From NCBI RefSeq assembly GCF_030035675.1, contig NC_084497.1, positions 25,042,455-25,106,454 on the forward strand: DNA of 64,000 bases. Direction: 5' to 3'. Shown piece after piece: positions 56,121 through 64,000 of this stretch. Under the pieces are notes generated by a model. It had not been told where the DNA came from. It was given only the letters and a program-made list of their open reading frames with translations, and ran no database searches. The stretch comes from Rhineura floridana. Its lineage: Eukaryota; Chordata; Lepidosauria; Squamata; Rhineuridae. Every line of letters starts with the position of its first letter. Position 1 is the stretch's first letter. The position numbers were made by a program, and so were the translations under genes.

Positions 56121-56869
56121 CACTTAACACCAGTCTCGGCTGAGCTAGCTGAGCCGGGCTAAGGGACATATGCCGGTGTAGCCCAGCTGTGTCCGGGGCC
56201 GCTCAGCTGGAGATCTGCCACATCCAACTCCCCTCAGCCCGGTGTAAATGCGAGTTGGATTGCACATTAAAGAAATAAAATTGCCCAAGTATATTAAAAA
56301 TCATACAATTTAAAACCCGGAAAGCATCGCTGTGGCCCTTATTTTGATGACAGTCGCTAGAAATGTTGTGGTCTTTCCTGACACCAGCTTATCTTGATCC
56401 GCAAGCAGAAAAGTCACATAATAATCAGCTGAACACCCTGATGGTGATGATGATATTAAGGGGTGATTTGCTCTGTAGACAGAGGAAAACAGCAGTACAT
56501 GAACCATGGTTTCAGCACTGACATATCTTCATGGGCATATACGATTGTGGAATGGAATTGTCCTAAAATCAACCCTCAAGTTCTGCTGAAGGAAGCACAT
56601 TCAATTGTGCACGTGAGAAAAGCTCTGCTGAATTTTAGAACTGTTTGATCTGGTCGATAAGATGCCATTGTATCAGAAAGATTAGCTGGGAAGCAAATCT
56701 TACCAGGGGAGATAGTTTTCTCATTGCAGACACGGTGTTCTGTTTTGAGGGGAAATTGATGGAAGAAAAATACAAAATCGTTTCACGAGCGCCACTCTTG
56801 GAACTATTTCTTTACAAATCTATATGTTGGGTATAGTGTAAGAAATGCTGTCAAAGGATGCCCTCTAGT
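56121..56869. other. No gene or element recognised
   Basis: No supported feature. Confidence 0.45.
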
Positions 56870-56975
56870 GGATCTAGGATGCAATCCTAACCTCACTTAC
56901 CTAAGGGTAAGCCCCATTGATTTCAACAGGACTTACAGTCTGAATAGACATGCTTCGGATTCTGCTGTAAATTAG
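56870..56975. repeat. MITE fragment (GGATACAACCC family)
   Basis: GGATGCAATCCTAACCTCAC, AAGCCCCATTGATTTCAACA, GGACTTACA: diverged member of the family at 62719. Confidence 0.5.
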
Positions 56976-57319
56976 TTAATTGGTATTCTGCGCTGTGTGG
57001 TACTTACGATTGTCTGCCCTGAATCTCCCGACATTCAGCATCGTTGGATAACTCTGGGTCCTAGTATTAGGAGAGGAGAAAAACTACTCTCTATCTACTT
57101 GCTCCACACCATGTGTAATTCTTACACAAGCCACATTAAAAAAAAAACCTCTAGCTTTTTTGCCATACTATTTCCAATTTAAAAAACAAATCGTACAGAA
57201 TTTTATTTGCAATCTTAACATTGCAAGCCGCTCTCTGTCACAATTGCAACTGAAGGATGGAGTGCAAACAATCAAACTACTAAATAAATTCCATTAAAGG
57301 ACATTCAAAGAACATGGCT

Positions 57320-57430
57320 TCCTTCAGAGAACCTTAGGGACTGTAGTTTGCACTTCACACAGCTATAATTCTCAGCACCCTTAAACTACAGTTTCCAGGA
57401 CGCTTTAGGGGAAAGCCATGTGCTTTAAAT
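57320..57430. repeat. MITE fragment (CCCAGCACCCTT family)
   Basis: GGGACTGTAGTTTGCACTTC, TTCTCAGCACCCTTAAACTA, AGCCATGTGCTTTAAATGTA; inverted-repeat structure, cf. 46031. Confidence 0.55.
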
Positions 57431-57604
57431 GTATGGTGTAGCAAATGTTGCAAAAGCAAGCAAGAGTCTTGTAGCACTTTATAAAACTAGCCACTGGTTT
57501 ACTCAGTAGTAAGTCCTATTTGAATTCAATGGGGCTTACTCCTAAGTAAGTGGGGTTGAAACTGTAGCCTGATAAACATTTATCAGCATCAGCATTTAAA
57601 GAAC

Positions 57605-57898
57605 ATCATCATCATCATCAAATTTATTACCTTTCCTTTACTAGGGCGGGTCACAACAATATCAAACACATTATTATAACAAATTAAAATAATTATTATA
57701 ACAAATTAAACTCACAACTAGAGAGGGTCCTAAAATACACATCTCAAGTGTCAAAAGCCAGGGTGAAGAGGTGCGTGTTCAGCATATGATAAAAGCTGTA
57801 CAGCAAAGGTGCCAGGCACCTCTGTGGGGAGTGAATGCCACAACTTGGGGGCTGCCACAGAGAAGGCCCTCTCCTGGACCACCCTAACCCCACCCCCA
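57605..57898 (-). mobile_element. L2-type LINE 3' end, minus strand
   Basis: (CAT)n and CAAATTTATTACCTTTCC, CTAGGGCGGGTCACAACAAT, then coding scrap GAGAAGGCCCTCTCCTGGAC (RERAFSVAAPKLWHSLP on the minus strand). Confidence 0.7.
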
Positions 57899-57995
57899 GG
57901 GCCCTGCTGGATCAGGCCAGAGGCACATCTAGTCCAGCATTCTGTGCCCACAATGGGCAATCAGGCACCACTGGGAAGCCCACAAGCATTTATGA
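57899..57995 (-). mobile_element. CR1 LINE 3' tail
   Basis: GGCCCTGCTGGATCAGGCCA...CATCTAGTCCAGCATTCTGT, joined to the L2 fragment. Confidence 0.75.
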
Positions 57996-58344
57996 GTTAG
58001 AGTCGGCTGACTATGACAACATCGAATGCATGAAGTGTTACCTTTCAATTAGGAGATACCTTTTTTTAATTAGCTGCTATGCTCCATCTGGACAGCAGGT
58101 GGCACACGCGTCCTGCCTCTTGCCTTTGCTCTCCACCCACAAAACAGTGTGGAGAGGCACAAGTCCCACACCTTTGCTATTGACCAGCTGGAGTCAACTC
58201 CTCCCACCTACACACCCTCCAATGCCTGCCACTCATGCAGGATCTCTGCAGGGTGAATACAGCAACTGATCAGTGGAGCACACACACCCTCCCCAGGGTA
58301 GGAGGTCAACCTTTGCTTTGTCACACGCAAGCTTTAGAGCGGGG
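57996..58344. other. No gene seen
   Basis: No supported feature. Confidence 0.45.
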
Positions 58345-58436
58345 GGGGGGGACCTGTGGCCCTCCAGATGTTGGCTGGGGCTGATGGAATCGAAGTTCAT
58401 CAACATCTGGAGGGCCCCACAGCTTCTCTCAATCGC
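58345..58436. repeat. MITE of the CCTCCAGATGTTG family
   Basis: GTGGCCCTCCAGATGTTGGC and inverted CAACATCTGGAGGGCCCCAC around GGGGCTGATGGAATC: a short stem-loop element. Confidence 0.7.
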
Positions 58437-58479
58437 GGCTCTAAGACAAGGATCTAAAAAGAACAATTCAGGCAACATA

Positions 58480-58503
58480 ATAATAATAATAATAATAATA
58501 ATA

Positions 58504-58540
<37 letters not shown>

Positions 58541-58620
58541 GCCTGTCTTTCACCAGCACGTCCCAGAGCAGGTTACAACAGTTTAAAGTTCAATATTCAA
58601 AATAATTTTTAAAAATTACA
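58480..58620 (-). repeat. (AAT)n/(ATT)n microsatellite and LINE tail
   Basis: About 9 AAT units turn directly into about 12 ATT units (58484-58540), a perfect AT-rich palindrome, followed by TGCCTGTCTTTCACCAGCAC...GGTTACAACAGTTTAAAG, which resembles an inverted LINE tail. Confidence 0.6.
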
Positions 58621-58705
58621 GTCCCAGGAATATGTGAAATGATTGTGATCATCATAAAAGCACCATTTAGAAAGGTACACAGGAGGTATTTTTGCAGATG
58701 TGTAG

Positions 58706-58970
58706 GATTGAACTGTAGGGAGCAAGACCTCAGTGCAGACTCCTTGAAAATGGAATGGAGTACCTCGGAAGAGGGATTGGCTGGCACACTGCACTCTACA
58801 CAGCAAGATTTTCTTGCAGGTCTTGCTTTTTCACCTATAATCCAGATGTTTAGGATTGCACTGTGCGTCTTGCTCCCATTAAGGCCTCAGTGCAGCCTTC
58901 CTGAAAACGGAATGGAGTACCTTGGAAGAAGGCATGGCTGGCTGGCCAGCACACGGAACAGGAGCACCCT
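58706..58970 (+). repeat. Degenerate tandem duplication, unit about 145 bp
   Basis: TAGGATTGAACTGTAGGGAG...TGGAATGGAGTACCTCGGAA (58706 onward) recurs as TAGGATTGCACTGTGCGTCT...CGGAATGGAGTACCTTGGAA (58851 onward). Unassigned sequence. Confidence 0.65.
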
Positions 58971-59485
58971 ACGCTGCCACAAATCATCGTCATTTCCCAG
59001 AGTTTTGAGGATAGCTCAGGATGAGCAAGAAGCAGAGCGATGCTGTCCCTCCCCCTCTGCCCAGGAGAGGTGCTCTGACCTTAAAACTCCTGCTTCGGAG
59101 TCGATGCTGCCGGGACATTCAAGCACAAAAGAGCCCCTAAATAATGTATCGAGACCAGCTGTCAGCACTGCTTTTGATGCCCATTGGTTCTGACGGAGCT
59201 GGAAACCTCAGCTTGCACCCAAGCGACGGCTGGGAGGTGCTCCCAGGAGGGGAATTTAAATCCACCTCTGGCCACTCTCCCCACACCGTGTCCTTCCACT
59301 TCACTTGAATGGAGGGCACGGAATGCTGCCTTCAGTCTCTCCCTTCTCAGGTTTAATATTGGCCTGAGCATCTTTGCAACGGAGGCCCGCTCGTATTTCT
59401 CTGGTGCTTTTTCCAAACTGCTTACTGAGATGTCATCGCCTTCCTGCTTTCCTTTTGCAACTTGTGTGTGTGTGTCTGTGTCATC

Positions 59486-59640
59486 TAGCTCAATATTATC
59501 TATACTGACCTTATACGTTGGCCCATCTAGCTCCATGATGTCGGCACTGACTGACAGCCGATGTCCAGGATTTCAGACATGGGGCCTTTCCCAGCCGTGC
59601 CTGGGCCCTTTGGCATGCAAGAATGTACCCTTACCTTGGC
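59486..59640 (-). repeat. tRNA-derived SINE fragments, minus strand
   Basis: ATCTAGCTCAATATTATCTA, CCCATCTAGCTCCATGATGT, GGATTTCAGACATGGGGCCT, TTTGGCATGCAAGAATG: two overlapping partial SINE bodies. Confidence 0.6.
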
Positions 59641-59641
59641 C

Positions 59642-59780
59642 ATAGGAACATCGGAACTTGTGTTATATGGAGTCAGACCATTGGTCCTTCTAGCCCAGTA
59701 TTGTCTAAGCAGACTGGCAGCGGCTGTCCAGGGTTTCTGACCGGGATCTCCCTCAGCCCTCCGAGGGATGCCAGGGACTC
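59642..59780 (-). repeat. tRNA-derived SINE, minus strand
   Basis: AGGAACATCGGAACTTGTGT, GGAGTCAGACCATTGGTCCT, GCCCAGTATTGTCTAAGCAG, CCAGGGTTTCTGACCGGGAT. Confidence 0.7.
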
Positions 59781-59875
59781 CTCCTGCGCTCAGCTTCTGG
59801 ACACCCAGCTGAACACTGGGGGACTCTCCTTTGGCTCATCTGCACCCTGGTTGAGGCCTCCCCAAATCTCTCACA

Positions 59876-60035
59876 GTCAGACCACTGGTCCATTTAGCTC
59901 AGAATCGTCTACACTGACCGGCAGCAGCTCTCTAGAGTTTCAGGCAGGATCTCGCCCAGCCCTACCTGGAGATGCCATTGAGGGTTGAACCCGGGACCTT
60001 CTGCAAGAAAAGTAGATGCTCTGCCACAGACCCTT
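59876..60035 (-). repeat. tRNA-derived SINE, minus strand
   Basis: GTCAGACCACTGGTCCATTT, CTACACTGACCGGCAGCAGC, CCTACCTGGAGATGCCATTG, GGGTTGAACCCGGGACCTTC. Confidence 0.75.
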
Positions 60036-60355
60036 CCTGACCCAAAGGCGTCATTCCACTTGCGAGCTGCAGGGGCCAGTGTCGAGAGTTTAGTGAGCTC
60101 AGGGGTGGTGCCCTGAGTGACCCTCCCTCCTTGAGTGGATCGACCCCCTTTCCACCACTGCTGCCGTCCATTCACTTGCTGTCACCCTCTGGGCCCACTC
60201 CATACCGCTCCCCACAGAAGTGAGGCCAAGGCAAGGAGAAGCCAGGGCAGGGATGCTCTGGGGTCCTGCTCCTGCCGTGACATGGGCCTCAGCAAGCCCC
60301 CCAGAATGCTGGCCTGGGACGACAGCCCACGAAGAAGCTGGTCTGGCACTCCTTC

Positions 60356-60515
60356 AGGAATGTAGGAAGCCGCCTTATACAGAGGCAGGATTGTCTACAC
60401 TGACCAGCAGCAGCTCTGCAGGGATTCAGGCAGGGAGCTTTTTCCTGGAGAAGTCATTGGGGATTGAACTGGGACCTTCTGCACGCAAGGCAGATGCTCT
60501 GCCACTGGGCTACCA
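60356..60515 (-). repeat. tRNA-derived SINE, minus strand
   Basis: GGAATGTAGGAAGCCGCCTT, GTCTACACTGACCAGCAGCA, GGGATTGAACTGGGACCTTC, GCTCTGCCACTGGGCTACCA. Confidence 0.78.
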
Positions 60516-60574
60516 TCTTTTGTTACTTTAACGAGCCTGGGATGCATGTATACTAGGCTCAACATCCAAGGCCC

Positions 60575-60865
60575 TCCTCCAGGGCAGCTCGGAGGATGGC
60601 AACAAGGGAGAGGGCCTTCTCAGTGGTGGCCCCCAAATTATGGAATGATCTCCCTGACGAGGTCGCCTGGCACCAACACTGTTATATTTTCAGCGCCAGG
60701 TCACGACTTTCTTTTTCTCCCAGGCATTTTAGCATGTGTTTTAAATTGCTTTTTTAAAATGTGTTTTTTAAATTTGTTTGTTTTTAATGTTTTTAATTGT
60801 TGTAAACTGCCCAGAGAGCTTCTGCTATGGGGTAGTATATAAATGTAATGAATAATAATGATAAC
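60575..60865 (+). mobile_element. L2-type LINE 3' end, forward
   Basis: GAGAGGGCCTTCTCAGTGGT...AAATTATGGAATGATCTCCC (C-terminal coding), then TTTTAATGTTTTTAATTGTT, GTAAACTGCCCAGAGAGCTT, CTGCTATGGGGTAGTATATA and AATGTAATGAATAATAATGA. It shows the forward orientation of the tail seen inverted elsewhere. Confidence 0.82.
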
Positions 60866-62718
60866 GTAGACTGTTCTAAGTTGGGGACCTTGTTGTCCAT
60901 TGAACTTTGGCTCCCCAACAGGTTTATTAACAGAGTTATTTATTCTTGTTTTAAAATACCATTTTCTGTCCTTAACCTTCAGGAAAAAAAACAAAAGAAA
61001 CAAGATGAAATAAACGCATTTACCCAGCTTCTAACGAAATCCTACTCAGAGTAGATCCATTGAACTTAATGAACCAAAATTAGCCATGTCGATGGGTCAA
61101 TTCATTTCAACAGGTCTATTCTGCATAGGACTAGCATTGGCGGCAACCCAACATAAAATAGGGAAGGTTGTAGCCAGTGTTAGTTCGACTCAGAGTAGAC
61201 CTAGCTAACTTAGGTCCATCAGTTTCAATGGGTCTACTCTTGAGTAGAAGCTAGTGGGATCCATCACCAAGTTTTCATCACACAAACTGCATTGACAAAA
61301 AGCTTTTGGATGCCGTTTCCTTCGCCTGGCTTGCTGTTCATAATTTGGGGTCCAGGATATCCTTCAAGAAACCGGATGCGTCCTCTCGGCTGCAACCTTT
61401 GCAGCTTTTTTTGGGGGGGGGGTCAGGAGGTTGCTTCTGTAGCCCCTCTGGGGGAATCAAAGCTCAAAGCTCAGCATCAAAGCACACCTGGCAGACCTCC
61501 AGAGAGAAAGAGCCTTCATGTGCCTGGTGTTTTGCTGGCCTGAGTCACCCCTCTTTAATATGGAAATATGTGTTTTCTTATTCATGCTCATCTCCAAGTT
61601 CACCACAGTTCCTTAATTGGTTTCCAGAATGATTGATTTCTCTGTGGGGAGGGGTAGAGCAGGGGGGAGGAAAGAGAGAAACAACCCGACTGGAAAACAG
61701 CAACAAAATTTGGAATATTATCAATTCTGGATATATGGCTTGATTTGAATGCCAGTTAGTGAGTTGCACATTCGCCTTTCGACAGCTTCCTTGTTAGATT
61801 ATTTAAAGCATGGTCTTTTTCGTAGGTTACATGCACGGTGCCTATCCCATGCATTGTCTATCTAATATTGTCTGTTTTAGACTGGCAGCAACCTTCCAGT
61901 GGTGAGACTGGTGGGGCGCAACGCAGGGAGTCCAATCAGTAGGCGGAGCCAGAACCCACTACAGGCGGAGCCAACTCATTCTAATTTTGTCCCTGCCCTC
62001 TCCCCCACTACAAGAGTCCTACAAGAGCAACACAGAGATTAAAGAGGTGGAGGAATTTGACAGCCAGGGCCACGCCCTGGACTGGCCATAATGCAGGCAA
62101 GGTGGGGGGGGCAGCTGACGTCAGGCTGAGGTTGTGGGGCACTGTCCCATTTGCCCAAATGGGCCGGCCTCTATTAAGGGTCTCAGCTGCTCCCTGACGG
62201 GGATTGAGTTTACTTCTGCATACAAAGCAGGTGCCTCAACTCCAAGCCAGGCAGATGCATGGCTTTTCTGAAGGTGCAATTATTAACATCTACCAACACT
62301 GAAAAGGAGGCAAGCCGCGTAGATGTGGGCGGGTTGAGCCCATCATTTTCAAGATGCAGCCTACGTGCTCCCGGGCAGATGGTGCCATTTACGGATTTGT
62401 TGCATTAAACAGATTCTTTGCTCTCCACTTGCATCTCCCCAGGTAATCGCCTTCTAGGGTCAACTATGTCAGGTGGCACTAATCGAAAGCAAATGGCTTA
62501 TGAATAATAAAGGAAAGGAGCGGTGGCTTTTGTTTTGAAACCACCTAACAACATCAGCAAAAGCTCCGCCACTTTGGATCTTCAGTGCAATATTTTTAAG
62601 GCTAAACTCCTTTTCAAGTTTGCAACGTGTAAGTTAAAAAAAAGTGTTTTTTGCTATTTTATTCATGTTTTAACACATAAGATGACATGTGTGCACACAT
62701 TTCAAGTCAGCTTGCCAA
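60866..62718. other. No gene; MITE debris
   Basis: 61026-61262 carries two diverged members of the GGATACAACCC MITE family (ACTCAGAGTAGATCCATTGA, AGTTTCAATGGGTCTACTCT). The remainder is unassigned. Confidence 0.45.
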
Positions 62719-62830
62719 GGGTTGTATCCAACATTCATCCTACTTAGAGAAAACCCACTGAAATTAACGGGGATGACTAACTTAGCTCTACTTAAGGCTA
62801 CTATGCGGAGGACTTAATAGGATACAACCC
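62719..62830. repeat. Palindromic MITE (GGATACAACCC family), 112 bp
   Basis: Ends GGGTTGTATCC and GGATACAACCC are exact inverses. The interior has CCCACTGAAATTAACGGGGA. No clear target duplication. Confidence 0.7.
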
Positions 62831-63324
62831 TCAGCCTTCAAGGGCCTCATTCCCTTCTGGGCAACCTTCTGGCTAGGTTCTACACGCACCTCTGTCTCGC
62901 ATCCATCCAAGTAAGCAAGAGGCCATATTAGAGCTCGACACATTTCAGCCAAGCAAACACACTCTTGAGGATGCAAAGTGAGGATGGCGAAGGCCTGAGG
63001 TCCCACGCCCCTGTACTACAGAAACAGCCAGCTTCCCCACAAGTCCAAACCACTCATGCAATGATACGAGTGACTTTCCACTCTGATGCACCTTTAACTC
63101 CAATCGGCAATTAAAACGAAAAAGCATATGCCCTTTCCTTTTCCTTCTTCGAAGGCGTAGCGTATTTTGTACTTGTTTTCTGATTCTAATTTTTGTTTTC
63201 TTCTTATGCTGGTTCACCCCATGGTATTTTTTTCCCTTCACGTTGGCAGCATAGAAATCTTTGCAAATAAATAAAGTCTACATAGTAGGTTTTAACTATT
63301 TTTCTCTCTCCTCCTAGGGAATTA
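62831..63324. other. No gene or element recognised
   Basis: No supported feature. Confidence 0.45.
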
Positions 63325-63406
63325 TAGGCTGCACCCAGGGGTGGTCCTATTTAAAGCAGACCCATTAATTGTAATGGGTTTACTCATTTTGGTTGGATAC
63401 AACCCT
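63325..63406. repeat. MITE fragment (GGATACAACCC family)
   Basis: ATAGGCTGCACCC, AGCAGACCCATTAATTGTAA, TGGTTGGATACAACCCT. Confidence 0.55.
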
Positions 63407-63458
63407 AGACTTCCAATGGACGTGGAATGGTGAAAGATCTTCATCAAATAATTACACT

Positions 63459-63662
63459 AGCTCCCCGCTTTATGGCGCTTCGCTAATGCAGCCGTCTCAA
63501 TTAGATGCAATTAGACTAAAGCCCCACTCATACGTCCGCTTTTATGGTTGTTTTCAGGCGTTGCATGCCGTTCCATTCAATGAGTTCTGCTTTTCAGCGG
63601 GTTTCACTTTTCAGCGGGGGTCTGGAACATAACCCGCCGTATGAGTGGGGCCCTACTGTATT
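63459..63662. mobile_element. Tigger/pogo-like non-autonomous DNA transposon
   Basis: CTCCCCGCTTTATGGCGCTT at the left and GTGGGGCCCTACTGTA at the right. The GCTTTATGGCGCTTCGCTAA phrase and the TA-ended CAGTAGGG terminus resemble Tigger-type elements. No transposase. Confidence 0.5.
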
Positions 63663-63754
63663 AGCACATCTCCCCAAACTACAGTTCCCAGTATTTTTTT
63701 GCGGGGGGGGAGGGGAAGAGTCACGACAGTTAAACTAGCAAAGAACTGATGGGT

Positions 63755-63875
63755 AATATTTATTTATTACATTTATATACCGCCCCATAGCCGAAGCTCT
63801 CTGGGTGGTTTACAGCAATTAACTAATTAAATAATTAAAGTAATTAAATAATAGTAAGAATAATAAACGTGTAGC
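63755..63875 (-). mobile_element. L2-type LINE 3' tail, minus strand
   Basis: TATTTATTTATTACATTTAT, ATACCGCCCCATAGCCGAAG, CTCTCTGGGTGGTTTACAGC then AATTAA repeats. Confidence 0.8.
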
Positions 63876-63939
63876 TATACACTCACTCTATTTCCCTAAA
63901 AAATCAATTTGGGTTATGTGCGCCCTGACTCCAATCTGC

Positions 63940-64000
63940 ATAAGAACCTAAGGAGAGCCCTGCTGGATCAGGCCAGTGGCCCATCTAGTCCAGCATCCTG
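63940..64000 (-). mobile_element. CR1 LINE 3' tail, runs off the window
   Basis: CATAAGAACCTAAGGAGAGC, CCTGCTGGATCAGGCCAGTG, CCCATCTAGTCCAGCATCCT: same 3' end as at 7641. Confidence 0.85.

Overview
The window looks like vertebrate nuclear DNA from a squamate reptile, most likely a lizard. The evidence is the repeat mix: CR1 and L2-type LINEs, a Bov-B (RTE) LINE tail with a matching Bov-B-tailed SINE, many copies of a tRNA-derived SINE, a Penelope-like element with a GIY-YIG endonuclease, and hAT-type MITEs. The window is almost gene-free. The only host coding sequence I can name with confidence is one exon of DBF4 (regulatory subunit of the Cdc7 S-phase kinase), present twice, plus a small array of decayed exon fragments that look like the protease-associated (PA) domain of a GRAIL/RNF128-type E3 ligase.

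Layout. 1-8409: a recent direct tandem duplication with a unit of about 4.2 kb. Each copy carries the same 125-nt DBF4 exon with intact splice sites, and the two exons differ by one silent base. The second copy runs on into a CR1 LINE (7641-9125) whose reverse transcriptase core is still open. 9359-15950: a TGATGT-rich satellite in which twelve ~56-bp PA-exon fragments sit at irregular intervals, interrupted by an L2 tail and by a 750-bp hAT element with target duplications. 15951-30129: a 14-kb composite array of a 23-bp minisatellite punctuated by about 35 copies of a 110-bp spacer, organised in larger super-repeats whose lengths differ by multiples of 23 bp. 30130-31150: SINE debris. 31160-38470: a broken retrovirus-like fossil with a recognisable envelope portion; a 1.9-kb GC-rich minisatellite lies directly behind its membrane anchor.

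38470-64000: ordinary intergenic or intronic repeat mosaic. It holds a Penelope-like GIY-YIG fragment with a 33-nt inverted tail, a palindromic MITE with perfect 8-bp target duplications, a long hairpin, an L2 LINE with an open RT segment, a Bov-B LINE 3' end, and a cluster of same-orientation SINEs.

The most unusual part is 9.4-30.1 kb: two unrelated satellites lie back to back, one built around amplified exon fragments and the other around a 23-bp unit that is stop-free in all three forward frames. I see no sign that either encodes a working protein. All copy numbers and identities are counted by eye.
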